In this document: positions 34,875 through 43,729 of the stretch, one piece after another
Layout: each line of letters begins with the position of its first letter
How positions within the stretch are numbered: the first letter of the stretch is position 1
NCBI GenBank assembly: GCA_019638275.1
Contig: JAHBUC010000014.1
Coordinates: 1-64,000, forward strand
Source of the DNA: Cyclobacteriaceae bacterium
Lineage (GTDB): Bacteria; Bacteroidota; Bacteroidia; Cytophagales; Cyclobacteriaceae
Length of the DNA: 64,000 bases
Reading direction: 5' to 3'
The notes under the pieces: model-generated
The model's input: the letters and a program-made list of their open reading frames with translations, nothing else
Told to the model about the DNA's origin: nothing
Database searches by the model: none
Made by a program: the position numbers and the translations under genes

Positions 34875-36002
34875 CTACAAATGTTTAGAGAAAAAATTTT
34901 CAAATGTGTCGCCCTTCAAGCCTGTAAGTTTATAAGCGTCTCGATAAAGTAATTTACCGGATTTTACAGCTTGGTTCACATGGCTGGCAAATGTGATGCT
35001 GATACGCTTTCTTGTGGTAGCATAAAAGTCGCCACCGGAATCTTGATTTTCCTTTTTAATAAATTCACGATTGGAATACTCCTCATAAAAATCAAAAAAC
35101 TGTAGTTTGCTGATTTTACCAGTGTCTAGTGCCCTGCGTGCTATGACAATTTCGCTAACTTTAAAATAGCGAGCACTATCCCTAAAGTCGGCTCTATGTC
35201 TCCAAACTTCATCAAATTCATCTTCAGGGACTAAAAATTCTGCAGCTACTTTATCGCAAAGAATTTCTATTGGGTCGTTGGCTGGCTGAAGTAGTCTGAA
35301 ATCAAATCCTGCACTGTGTCCTGTCCATATATGGGCTAATTCATGGGCAATAGTGAACATCTGTGCAGATTTCCAGTCAGCATTGTTAATGAACATGAAA
35401 GGTGCATAGTTGTCTACTAATACAAAACCTCTGCATTCATCAACATCAATAGGACGATGAGTATTATTTTCTACAATTCCATTAAAAATGGTGATAATCC
35501 CATTATCTTCAATATGTAACACTAAATGGTCTTGTGCCTCCTGCCATGTTTTGAATTCACTTGCCCAGTTTCCAGACAATTGCAGCGTTTTCCGGATGTC
35601 TGCAACAATTGCTTTTACATCATTGCTGTTCTTGAATTTACTAACAAAGGGCAATCGTGGAGAACCACTATCTTTCAAATAGTTTTTTAGCCAATCTTGC
35701 CTTTGCTGCAAGAGGAGTATGGTGTCATATACATTTATACTGATTCTATCTTTTGAATCGCCACTGGTTCGGAAGTAAGGTATAGGTAGTTTTTCCTGTG
35801 GTGGTTCTGATAGGAATAGATACCCAAACGGCAAATGAACTTTTTTGGAAAAATCTTCCAATTGCTTAACGGTTGGTTTCCTCTCACCCTTAAGCCATTC
35901 TTGCACTTTTGGAAATTTTTCGATAAAAACATTCAATTCATACCCAGCCCGGTCGATGGCCCAGGTAAGAATGTTGGAATTTACATTTACTTCATTTCTC
36001 AC
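34875..36002 (-). CDS. ImmA/IrrE metallo-endopeptidase with N-terminal XRE-type domain (antitoxin)
   Basis: A 375-residue protein starting at a GTG. Residues about 5-60 resemble a helix-turn-helix domain (VQEWLKGERKPTVKQLEDFS). The peptidase motif HELAHIWTGH (HExxH, about residue 220) and the later DKVAAEFLVP with its Glu form the zinc site. Such proteins are coupled to DUF4411 PIN toxins in type II modules, exactly as here. It appears intact, while its partner is interrupted. Confidence 0.9.
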   Translation of the reverse strand: MRNEVNVNSNILTWAIDRAGYELNVFIEKFPKVQEWLKGERKPTVKQLEDFSKKVHLPFGYLFLSEPPQEKLPIPYFRTSGDSKDRISINVYDTILLLQQRQDWLKNYLKDSGSPRLPFVSKFKNSNDVKAIVADIRKTLQLSGNWASEFKTWQEAQDHLVLHIEDNGIITIFNGIVENNTHRPIDVDECRGFVLVDNYAPFMFINNADWKSAQMFTIAHELAHIWTGHSAGFDFRLLQPANDPIEILCDKVAAEFLVPEDEFDEVWRHRADFRDSARYFKVSEIVIARRALDTGKISKLQFFDFYEEYSNREFIKKENQDSGGDFYATTRKRISITFASHVNQAVKSGKLLYRDAYKLTGLKGDTFENFFSKHL

Positions 36003-36051
36003 AATTTAAAAATAGCTATTTCTTAGCTAAAGAATACATATCGTACCTAAA

Positions 36052-36495
36052 CTAGCGATACTTCTTAATCAACTGTATCTGTCCAATATGGTAGATATCA
36101 TGATGAATAATGCCGTGCAGCAGTATGAAAAAATCGTATTTGCGGTTCGCCACTTCTTCCCACAGTTTTTCGGAAGAAATGGTTTCAATGGCATTCAGTA
36201 ATTCAACCTGACTTTCTTCCAATTGTTGTAAGGCAGTGGTCCAGTCCGTTTCAGGAGGAAAATTTTGTTCATCGGTTAATTCAAAGGTAGAGTTGCCGAG
36301 CAATCGCTTGGTCACAAATGTGCGCCACGCTATCATGTGTTGCACCAACTGAACAATGCTATGGCTGTCACCAATTTTCTTTTTGCAGTTATTGGTATCA
36401 ATATCTTTCAACACCTCCTTCACCGAAGGTCCGTGCCAGGCTTTTCCGTCATAAACCCGCTGAATAAGTTTGCTCAGGTTTTTTATCTCTTGCAT
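36052..36495 (-). CDS. DinB family protein
   Basis: A 147-residue four-helix protein of the DinB/YfiT type. Histidines in IVQLVQHMIAWR, LLHGIIHHDIYHIGQIQL are placed as in the family's metal site (one His in the second helix, two in the fourth). Members include thiol transferases using small thiols; the activity here is unknown. It ends 50 bases before the GTG start of the ImmA/IrrE gene, and its start lies 3 bases after fabG. Confidence 0.88.
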   Translation of the reverse strand: MQEIKNLSKLIQRVYDGKAWHGPSVKEVLKDIDTNNCKKKIGDSHSIVQLVQHMIAWRTFVTKRLLGNSTFELTDEQNFPPETDWTTALQQLEESQVELLNAIETISSEKLWEEVANRKYDFFILLHGIIHHDIYHIGQIQLIKKYR

Positions 36496-36498
36496 AAC

Positions 36499-37245
36499 TC
36501 AGGTAAGCATACCGCCATCTACCTGTAATACCTGCCCCGTAATGTAAGCCGACATATCCGAAGCGAGAAACACACACGCATCGGCAACATCTTCGGGTTT
36601 ACCGCCCCGCTTTAATGGAATGGCATCGCGCCAGCTTTGCACTGTCTTTTCATCCAGCTTGCCGGTCATCTCGGTTTCAATGAATCCCGGTGCAATGGCA
36701 TTTGAACGAATGCCGCGTGAACCTAACTCCAACGCAACGGATTTTGTAAAACCTAAAATACCGGCTTTCGAGGCTGCATAATTTGATTGCCCTGCATTTC
36801 CTTTTATACCAACCACAGATGTCATGTTGATGATGGAACCACTTTTTTGTTTCATCATCGGTTTGGTGGCGGCTTTCACGGTATTGAAGCACGACTTCAG
36901 GTTTACGTTAATCACTTTATCCCAGGCTTCTTCATTCAGGCGAAGCAACAGGTTGTCCATGGTAATGCCGGCATTGTTTACCAGAACATCCAATGAACCG
37001 AAATCAGCAACCACATCATTAATGAGTTTATCGGCTTGCGCAAAATCAGAAGCATCGGAGCGATAGCCTTTTGCTTTCACACCTTTGGAAGCAAGCTCAG
37101 CTTCCAACGCCTGACCTTGTTCAACGCTTGATAAATAGGTGAAGGCCACATTGGCGCCTTCCTCGGCAAACTTGAGTGCGATTGATCTTCCTATTCCTTT
37201 AGATGCTCCGGTTACGAGTGCGGTTTTTCCTTGTAGTAGTTTCAT
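36499..37245 (-). CDS. fabG: 3-oxoacyl-[acyl-carrier-protein] reductase
   Basis: A 248-residue short-chain dehydrogenase. NADP motif TGASKGIGRSIALKF at residues 12-26; NNAGIT; catalytic Ser in NMTSVVG, Tyr and Lys in NYAASKAG (about 154-158); C-terminal ITGQVLQVDGGML. This pattern and length fit FabG, the reductase of the fatty acid elongation cycle. No other fab genes lie here. The stop is followed 3 bases later by the DinB gene. Confidence 0.92.
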   Translation of the reverse strand: MKLLQGKTALVTGASKGIGRSIALKFAEEGANVAFTYLSSVEQGQALEAELASKGVKAKGYRSDASDFAQADKLINDVVADFGSLDVLVNNAGITMDNLLLRLNEEAWDKVINVNLKSCFNTVKAATKPMMKQKSGSIINMTSVVGIKGNAGQSNYAASKAGILGFTKSVALELGSRGIRSNAIAPGFIETEMTGKLDEKTVQSWRDAIPLKRGGKPEDVADACVFLASDMSAYITGQVLQVDGGMLT

Positions 37246-37259
37246 GGTAGGTTAAAATG

Positions 37260-37526
37260 TTATGGAAAATAACGGTAAATTTCTTTTCGATGCAGTACCC
37301 GCTCAAATATTAATGTATCATTTTTATACTGTAGCCCCACGCGGTAGTTACCAAATCTGATTTTATAGTAGGACTGGTAACCTGTTAATTTCTCTACGTG
37401 CTCTATTTGCCTGAAAGATCTAACCGACAAAATTTTCACGAAGACAAACTTTTCTATTCTACCTCGATCACCTGACGGTAAGGCGGCCAAGTCTTTCAAA
37501 AACTTCTTGTTGTAGAGGACTTTCAA
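37260..37526 (-). CDS. RelE/ParE family toxin
   Basis: An 88-residue basic protein with the RelE fold pattern: KFLKDLAALPSGDR, VEKLTGYQSYYKIRFGNYRVGLQY, then LIFERVLHRKEIYRYFP. RelE toxins cleave mRNA on the ribosome. The start appears to be TTG at 37526; no ATG is available. The gene lies 4 bases after its antitoxin and 14 before fabG, giving the module. Confidence 0.87.
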   Translation of the reverse strand: MKVLYNKKFLKDLAALPSGDRGRIEKFVFVKILSVRSFRQIEHVEKLTGYQSYYKIRFGNYRVGLQYKNDTLIFERVLHRKEIYRYFP

Positions 37527-37530
37527 TGAG

Positions 37531-37731
37531 CTACTTCTTTTTCAATTTTTGATAATAGGCCTTAGCCTCATTAACGGTAAGCCTATCAACAGCTTTGTTG
37601 CTTTTGATTGATTCTGCCAGCACGTAATCCTCCAGAAGTCGCTCAATTTTCTCAAAGGTTTTTATGTCTAACTGAACTGCAACTTTTTTGTCATCCTCAT
37701 TGACAATATATTTTCTTTTTATGGTCAACAT
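37531..37731 (-). CDS. RelB-like antitoxin
   Basis: A 66-residue acidic-basic helical protein (KKVAVQLDIKTFEKIERLLEDYVLAESIK) typical of antitoxins that precede RelE toxins. It has an ATG start at 37731 and is the first gene of the pair. The N-terminal strand (IKRKYIVNEDDK) may bind DNA by dimerising. Confidence 0.82.
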   Translation of the reverse strand: MLTIKRKYIVNEDDKKVAVQLDIKTFEKIERLLEDYVLAESIKSNKAVDRLTVNEAKAYYQKLKKK

Positions 37732-37811
37732 GGTTCAAAAATACGTATTCTGGGTTGAAATTTCAGGTTTTTGAAATTGCTTAAATGCTTTTTTAAAGAC
37801 CCGGCTGCGCG

Positions 37812-37819
37812 TATCTTTG
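37812..37819 (+). promoter_or_regulatory. Putative -7 promoter element for lpdA
   Basis: TATCTTTG matches TAnnTTTG, 27 bases before the chosen ATG at 37847. It also argues against a start upstream of that ATG. Confidence 0.55.
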
Positions 37820-37846
37820 GCAGCGAAATTAAATACGCTATTTGCT

Positions 37847-39238
37847 ATGTCTAAATACGATCTTATTGTTATTGGTTCTGGTCCGGGTGGTTACGTTGCT
37901 GCAATCCGCGCATCTCAATTGGGTATGAAGGTGGGAGTGGTGGAGAAGGCCGAGCTGGGTGGCATCTGTCTGAACTGGGGCTGTATTCCTACCAAAGCTT
38001 TATTGAAGAGCGCCAATGTTTTTGAATACATCAGCCATGCAAAGGATTATGGCATTACCGTGAAGGATGCTCAGGCCGACTTACCGGGAATGGTAAAGCG
38101 TAGCCGCGATGTAGCAGCCGGCATGAGCAAGGGTATTCAGTTTTTGTTTAAGAAAAATAAGATCGATCACATTGCCGGGTTTGGTAAATTGAAGAAAGGT
38201 GGCAAGGTTGAAGTATCAGATGATAAAGGAAAGAAAACCGATTACGAGGCCAAGCATATTATCGTAGCAACTGGTGGTCGTTCGCGCGAGTTGCCTGCAT
38301 TGAAAATTGATGGCAAGAAAATTATCGGCTACCGTGAGGCGATGGTGCTGGAAAATCAGCCCAAGAAAATGTTGGTAGTAGGCTCAGGTGCGATTGGTGT
38401 TGAGTTTGCCTACTTCTATAACACCATCGGTACAGAAGTTACCATTGTTGAATTCATGCCGCGCATTGTGCCGGTGGAGGATGAAGAAGTTTCAAAAGCG
38501 TTGGAAAAGTCGTTTAAGAAAGCCGGCATGACCATCCATACCAACTCAGAAGTAACAGCTGTTGATACAAAAGGAAAAGGTTGCGTAGCAACGGTAAAAA
38601 CACCTTCCGGTGAAATCAAGATTGAAGCGGATGTGGTGTTGTCGGCTGTTGGGGTGACTACAAACCTGGAAGGCATTGGATTGGAAGAGGTTGGTGTGAA
38701 GACCGACAAAGGAAAAGTAATCGTAGATGATTTTTATAAAACCAATGTTTCGGGCGTGTACGCCATTGGCGATATTGTGAAAGGCCCTGCACTGGCACAC
38801 GTTGCCTCCGCGGAAGGAATTATCTGCGTAGAAAAAATTGCCGGACACAATCCGGAACCGATGAACTACAACAACATTCCGGGTTGTACATACTGCTCAC
38901 CGGAAATTGCATCTGTTGGTTATACAGAAGAAGCAGCCAAAAAAGCGGGATACGAAGTTAAGGTGGGCAAGTTTCCGTTTACGGCATCCGGTAAGGCAAA
39001 AGCTGCCGGTGCGCCCGATGGTTTTGTGAAAGTAATTTTTGACGCCAAGTATGGCGAGTGGTTAGGCGCTCACTTCATTGGTGCCAACGTAACCGAAATG
39101 ATTGCCGAGGTTGTGGTAGCCCGCAAGCTGGAGACCACAGGCCACGAAATTATTAAATCCGTTCACCCGCACCCTACCATGAGCGAAGCTGTGATGGAAG
39201 CTGCTGCTGCAGCATATGGCGAAGTGATTCACTTGTAA
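37847..39238 (+). CDS. lpdA: Dihydrolipoyl dehydrogenase
   Basis: A 463-residue flavoprotein, the E3 component that reoxidises dihydrolipoamide in 2-oxoacid dehydrogenase and related complexes. GSGPGGYVAAIRA is at residues 11-23, redox cysteines in GGICLNWGCIPTK, second dinucleotide motif GSGAIGVEFAYFY, and catalytic His-Glu in VHPHPTMSEAVMEA. The open frame begins at a TTG at 37817, but the ATG at 37847 (MSKYDLIVIG) is the family start. It is transcribed alone. Confidence 0.95.
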   Translation: MSKYDLIVIGSGPGGYVAAIRASQLGMKVGVVEKAELGGICLNWGCIPTKALLKSANVFEYISHAKDYGITVKDAQADLPGMVKRSRDVAAGMSKGIQFLFKKNKIDHIAGFGKLKKGGKVEVSDDKGKKTDYEAKHIIVATGGRSRELPALKIDGKKIIGYREAMVLENQPKKMLVVGSGAIGVEFAYFYNTIGTEVTIVEFMPRIVPVEDEEVSKALEKSFKKAGMTIHTNSEVTAVDTKGKGCVATVKTPSGEIKIEADVVLSAVGVTTNLEGIGLEEVGVKTDKGKVIVDDFYKTNVSGVYAIGDIVKGPALAHVASAEGIICVEKIAGHNPEPMNYNNIPGCTYCSPEIASVGYTEEAAKKAGYEVKVGKFPFTASGKAKAAGAPDGFVKVIFDAKYGEWLGAHFIGANVTEMIAEVVVARKLETTGHEIIKSVHPHPTMSEAVMEAAAAAYGEVIHL

Positions 39239-39257
39239 TAAAAATTAACCCTGCAGG

Positions 39258-39851
39258 TTACTGCAGAACGGTTCCATTCTCTGCAAAGGCCTTGATGATT
39301 TCGGTGTCCATCCGATCATTGAGGCCTTTTGCATAATGCACCTTTTTGATGATCAATCCCAGGTCCACTAAAAACTCTGCGGGAATGGTATTGATGGATT
39401 CTCCATCAGCCATGGTGTGTAGGGGCACACCTGCCCTTCGTGCCTTGAAGGCGGTTTGCACAAATGCAAGCAGATGACTTTTCGCTGAAATCCAGGCGGA
39501 GCTTTCCAAGCCATAGGCCGCGTACCACTTTTTTTCCGGATCTGAAATCAATGGAATGGGCGAAACTTCCTTATGAAAAATGCTTCTTAACAATACCTTC
39601 TCTTTTGATTCGAAAAAGAAGATCATCTCTAAATTTTTTTCCTGGAGTTCAGCATGAAGTTTAGTTAGCGTATGTACCCGCAAGTTGCAAAAGGGACAAC
39701 CAGCATGGCGGAAGAAGCCAATGAATACCCGTTTGTCCCTGTAATCTTCCAGGTTAATTGTTCTGCCGAAGATGTCCTGAAGATTGAAGCTGGGTGCAGG
39801 TAAGTTTTGCTCAAGTTTCATATGAGGGTTAAACACTAAAGATTGTAACAT
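39258..39851 (-). CDS. AhpC/TSA-type redoxin family protein
   Basis: A 197-residue thioredoxin-fold protein. FFRHAGCPFCNLRVH contains a CxxC pair, in the place of the peroxidatic centre, after a strand VFIGFFR. Thus it is closer to the peroxiredoxin-like AhpC/TSA group than to thioredoxin. The ATG at 39851 is annotated, though the later ATG at 39821 (MKLEQNLPAPSF) would give a more usual start. It faces lpdA and is monocistronic. The substrate is unknown. Confidence 0.8.
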   Translation of the reverse strand: MLQSLVFNPHMKLEQNLPAPSFNLQDIFGRTINLEDYRDKRVFIGFFRHAGCPFCNLRVHTLTKLHAELQEKNLEMIFFFESKEKVLLRSIFHKEVSPIPLISDPEKKWYAAYGLESSAWISAKSHLLAFVQTAFKARRAGVPLHTMADGESINTIPAEFLVDLGLIIKKVHYAKGLNDRMDTEIIKAFAENGTVLQ

Positions 39852-40006
39852 GGTTTAAATAGGCAAATCAGAACTGCTAATGTATGATCAGGGGTGAGGT
39901 ACTCCTTTTGACCCCCATAAAGGCACTTTATCGGTTTAATCTGGCAATCAACCAACATTTTAATTGTATTTAAAGTTTTACTTTAAGACATTAGACTTTA
40001 TATTCT

Positions 40007-40126
40007 ATGAAAAAGGACATTCCGGTTAGCGTTTATTTTGCCAGGGCCAAGGCCTTCGGATATTTAATGGTTATTTCAGCCGTTGCTTACTTCCTCTTTT
40101 GGCTATTCAGCAGCATCAGCCGGTAA
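40007..40126 (+). CDS. Small single-span membrane protein, tandem copy 1 (39 residues)
   Basis: The frame MKKDIPVSVYFARAKAFGY continues with a hydrophobic span (MVISAVAYFLFWLF) and ends SSISR. It is a 39-residue protein too short for most gene finders. A second frame of the same length starts 4 bases after its stop and encodes a paralogue: both begin MKK-x-x-P-x-x-x-Y-F-x-R-A-(K/R)-x-FGY. The shared pattern and equal length argue that both are translated. Upstream about 155 bases hold nothing recognised. Confidence 0.72.
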   Translation: MKKDIPVSVYFARAKAFGYLMVISAVAYFLFWLFSSISR

Positions 40127-40130
40127 CGCT

Positions 40131-40250
40131 ATGAAAAAGCAGTTTCCACTCAAGTCTTATTTTAACAGGGCCCGTATTTTCGGATATGTGTTGATCCTGA
40201 TAGTGGTTATAATTGCAGGCTACCTGCTGGTTTCTTTTTTAAGCCACTGA
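40131..40250 (+). CDS. Small single-span membrane protein, tandem copy 2 (39 residues)
   Basis: The frame MKKQFPLKSYFNRARIFGY leads into a longer hydrophobic span (VLILIVVIIAGYLLVSF) and ends LSH. It matches copy 1 in the N-terminal basic amphipathic part, while the span itself has diverged. The N-terminal part is cytoplasmic by the positive-inside rule. Intergenic distance to copy 1 is 4 bases, so they are co-transcribed. The function is unknown; a binding partner in a larger membrane complex is possible. Confidence 0.72.
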   Translation: MKKQFPLKSYFNRARIFGYVLILIVVIIAGYLLVSFLSH

Positions 40251-40303
40251 TTTCAAAGTCAGTTTTTTGTCAATTTTTGCTGATTTACCCCTTTCTGATT
40301 TGA

Positions 40304-40311
40304 TACTTTTG
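40304..40311 (+). promoter_or_regulatory. Putative -7 promoter element for the large TPR gene
   Basis: TACTTTTG matches TAnnTTTG, 5 bases before the ATG at 40317. The short distance would make the transcript leaderless or nearly so. An upstream TTTG lies at 40276-40279, with 24 bases between. Confidence 0.5.
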
Positions 40312-40316
40312 TTCTT

Positions 40317-43300
40317 ATGAATAGAAGAACTTCCCCTGTACTGATTGGTGTGTTTGTAAGTCTGGTTACAGCATCTCTTTTTGCACAAAATCAGGATTCA
40401 ATTTTTCAGGTACGCTACACAGCGGCCGTTGAAAAATTAAATGCCGGTGCCTTTCGAGATGCCTCCACACAACTTTCGCAACTTATTACTGCTGGATACA
40501 AAAACCCCGAAGCCCACCTGAACCGTGGTATTGCATACTATCAACTTAAAGATTACGAAAAGGCAGTAGCCGATTTTGATTATGCAGAAAAGAATGGCGC
40601 CTCTTCAGCAAAAGTAAATGAGTATCGCGGCAATGCGCGGTATCTTTTGAAAGACTGGGCAGGGGCGGTAACCGATCTCGAAAGACTCCTTTCAACCGGG
40701 CGGTCGGATGTTGAGGTTATCCAACGCATTGGTACAGCCAAATATTCGCTCAACGATTTTAAAGGAACGGTTGAATCCTTAACACGTGTAGTAACCCGTG
40801 GCGTAAAAGACAAAGAAGTGTTTACGATGCTGGGGCTCAGCCACGCGCAGTTGAAAGAGTGTCCCGAAACCATCAAAGCACTCTCAGCAGCCGTTTCCAT
40901 GGGAGCCAGCGGTAAGGAGGTGTTTGTTCAATTGGGAAACTGCCAGTATGCGGCAAAAGATTATGCCGGTACAATTGAATCATTGAGTCGTGCCATTGGA
41001 TTGGGTGTGGCCACACCCGAAGTTTTTCTTCAGCGTGGAAATTCCTTGTATGCACAACAACGTTTCGATGATGCCGCCAAAGATTTTGAAAAAGTTGTTT
41101 CACTTGGGGTTAAGGATGCAGAAGTGTTTAAAAATCTCGGAGACATCCGTTTTACCAAAAACGATTTTGCCGGAGCGATAAAATATTACGATCAATCTGT
41201 TGCCGTGGCTGATAAGGATGCGGTATTGTTCAACAATCGCGGAAAAGCAAAACAGAATACCGGTGATGCAAAAGGTGCTGTTGCTGATTTTGATAGAGCC
41301 CTTCAACTCAATCCAACGTATACAAAAGCTTTGTTCAATCGTGGTATGGCGCGGTTTGATATTCAGGATTATTCCGGCTCGGTTGATGATTTGGAAAAAG
41401 CAAAAAGCCTCGAAGGTGATCCACAGGAAATTCAACGCAGACTGGGCATTTCAAAATACAATCTCAATTTACCTGACGCTGCACGCGTGAACCTGGAAGC
41501 CGCGTTGAAATCCGGATCGAAAGACCCGAAAGTGATGCTCTATGCCGGATACCTTCGTTTTGACAACAATGATTCCAAAGGTGCGGTTGATTTGCTTACT
41601 TCGGCCGAGATGGCCGGTGAGAAGGATATCAAACTAAATGAAAAGAGGGGAAAAGCATCTTTTCAACTAAAAGACTATAAGGCTGCCGTTGTTGATTTGA
41701 AAAAGGTGGCCGATAAGGATGGTGCCGACCTGGCCACGGTTGAAGCATTGGGTATCTCGTACCTGAATCTTGAACAGGATAAAGAGGCTTTGCCATTTTT
41801 AGAGAAGGCAGCTTCGTTAGGCAGTAAAAATAAAGATGTGTACTACCAATTGGGTAATGCACGCTTTAAGCAAAATAATTTTGATGCTGCCATCGAGTCT
41901 TATAACAAAGCCATTGATTTAGGGGCAAGCGATGAAGTGATTTACAATAATCGCGGCAAAGCGAAATTGAATAAAAACCTGGCAAAAGAATCCATTGAGG
42001 ATTTTACACGGGCGTTAAGCATCCGCCAGGATTATGTATTGGCCTATAAAAATCGTGCGCGTGCACGATTTCAGGTTGAAGAGTTTCCCGGAGTAATTAC
42101 GGACCTGGCTGTTGTCGTGGCTCGTAATCAGGCCGATGCGGAAGACTATGGGTTACTTGGGTTGTCACGCTTCAACATGAAAGATTATAAAAGCGCGGTG
42201 GAAGAACTAACCAAAGCCATTGAAGGGGGTAATCAAAACGTTGATGTGCTGAAAACCCGTGGCTTTGCCTTTTTGGAATTGAAAGAATATGAAAAATCTA
42301 TCCCCGACTTTTCCGTAGCCATCGACAAAGGCGTTAAGGATGCTTCGGTGTTTGCTGGCCGTGGTACAGCAAAATATTTCACAAAGGATTTTGCGGGAGC
42401 TTTACCCGATCTGGATAAAGCCATTCAACAAGGTTTGAATGATGCTACGCTTTATGACATGCGCGGCTATTGTAAATATGAAGCAAAGAATTTTGCAGGC
42501 TCAATCACTGACTTTACTCAAGCCATTGAGCGCGACAGTAAATTAGGTATTGCTTATTTCCACCGCGGTGATGCACAGTACCGTGAGGGCAAGTGGGGTT
42601 TTGCTGTAGATGACTATACACAAGCCATAGCGCAAGGCATTAAAGATCCCATCTTATATAATAACCGGGGGAAGGCGCACCTCGAACAACAAAGCTACAA
42701 CGAAGCCATTGCCGACTTTTCGCAAGCCATAAGGCTGAACGCGCAGTATGCAAAAGCTTTTGAAAACCGCGGACGTACGTATTTCAAAATGGAGAAGTAC
42801 ACAGAAGCATCAAAAGATTTGCGTGCAGCAGAAAAATTAATTGAAAAACCTGAGGCAGACTTGTATCGGCTTTTGGCTGATTCCTATTTCAATGCGAAAA
42901 ACTATGTGGTGTCATTGGAGTATTTCGATAAGCTGATCAGTGGCGGATATACTGACAAAGAAGTTTACTACCGCAGGGGCCGCGTATTAATGGAAACGGA
43001 AAGCTACAAGGCTGCCATTAAAGATTTTGATGCTGCACAAAAAGCAGGCGATAACTCATTGCAGTTGTATCTTGATAAGGCGAAAGCCTATGTGATGCTG
43101 GAAGACACCAAGTCGGCAATTAATGAACTTACCAACGCCATTAATGCTGACAAGAACAATGCAGATGCATACTTTAATCGTGCGCTGATCAAAGAAGGTA
43201 TTGGCGATTTTGAAGGTGCTGTTATTGATTATAACCGGGTTATTTCCTTAAATCCGGAAGACGGACTGGCGTACTACAATCGTGCAAACTGTAAAGCTGA

Positions 43301-43505
43301 GATGGATGACATCGGTGCCGGTATTTCCGATCTGGATGACGCCATTCGCATCGAACCAAAGAATGCATCATACTACAAACTGCGCGGTAATTTTTATTAT
43401 CAATTAAAAGAAACCGACAAAGCCTGTTTCGACTGGCGCAAAGCAGTAGAATTTGGCGACTCAAAAGCGCGCTTTCAGATTGATCAATATTGTAAGAAGA
43501 AATGA
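40317..43505 (+). CDS. Large secreted TPR repeat protein
   Basis: A 1062-residue protein with a signal peptide (SLVTASLFAQ) followed by TPR repeats almost to the end, about 30 in number. Typical units are AHLNRGIAYYQLKDYEKAVADFDYAE, shortened here as AYYQLKDYEKAVADFD, and YFNRALIKEGIGDFEGAV. Many units carry a characteristic GV/GA-K-D-x-E-V-F-x-x-x-G turn. The whole array is a superhelix for protein contacts, in the periplasm or outside the cell. Similar proteins in Bacteroidota are involved in secretion and gliding, but the assignment is open. Confidence 0.85.
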   Translation: MNRRTSPVLIGVFVSLVTASLFAQNQDSIFQVRYTAAVEKLNAGAFRDASTQLSQLITAGYKNPEAHLNRGIAYYQLKDYEKAVADFDYAEKNGASSAKVNEYRGNARYLLKDWAGAVTDLERLLSTGRSDVEVIQRIGTAKYSLNDFKGTVESLTRVVTRGVKDKEVFTMLGLSHAQLKECPETIKALSAAVSMGASGKEVFVQLGNCQYAAKDYAGTIESLSRAIGLGVATPEVFLQRGNSLYAQQRFDDAAKDFEKVVSLGVKDAEVFKNLGDIRFTKNDFAGAIKYYDQSVAVADKDAVLFNNRGKAKQNTGDAKGAVADFDRALQLNPTYTKALFNRGMARFDIQDYSGSVDDLEKAKSLEGDPQEIQRRLGISKYNLNLPDAARVNLEAALKSGSKDPKVMLYAGYLRFDNNDSKGAVDLLTSAEMAGEKDIKLNEKRGKASFQLKDYKAAVVDLKKVADKDGADLATVEALGISYLNLEQDKEALPFLEKAASLGSKNKDVYYQLGNARFKQNNFDAAIESYNKAIDLGASDEVIYNNRGKAKLNKNLAKESIEDFTRALSIRQDYVLAYKNRARARFQVEEFPGVITDLAVVVARNQADAEDYGLLGLSRFNMKDYKSAVEELTKAIEGGNQNVDVLKTRGFAFLELKEYEKSIPDFSVAIDKGVKDASVFAGRGTAKYFTKDFAGALPDLDKAIQQGLNDATLYDMRGYCKYEAKNFAGSITDFTQAIERDSKLGIAYFHRGDAQYREGKWGFAVDDYTQAIAQGIKDPILYNNRGKAHLEQQSYNEAIADFSQAIRLNAQYAKAFENRGRTYFKMEKYTEASKDLRAAEKLIEKPEADLYRLLADSYFNAKNYVVSLEYFDKLISGGYTDKEVYYRRGRVLMETESYKAAIKDFDAAQKAGDNSLQLYLDKAKAYVMLEDTKSAINELTNAINADKNNADAYFNRALIKEGIGDFEGAVIDYNRVISLNPEDGLAYYNRANCKAEMDDIGAGISDLDDAIRIEPKNASYYKLRGNFYYQLKETDKACFDWRKAVEFGDSKARFQIDQYCKKK

Positions 43506-43525
43506 TGCTTTGATGTATAGCTACT

Positions 43526-43549
43526 GAGAAAAAGATCTTTCTCTTTTTT
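43526..43549 (+). terminator. Terminator after the large TPR gene
   Basis: GAGAAA pairs with TTTCTC around a six-base loop, followed by a run of T to 43549. It lies 21 bases past the stop. The stem is AT-rich, so efficiency may be moderate. The next 180 bases, to 43729, hold no recognised gene. Confidence 0.6.
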
Positions 43550-43729
43550 GGATAACACTACGCTATCAAATCGGGAAATAGTCCTGATTGTGATATTTTT
43601 TGTTCCGGAATCATTTTTGCTTTTCCTATTTCCGTGTAAAACATACACGCGTCTGTTGCCTGGGTAAAACCCATCCCGTAAAACCGGACCGGTTGCGTTC
43701 TTTGTTGTGGATAAATCTGAGGAGGAGCT

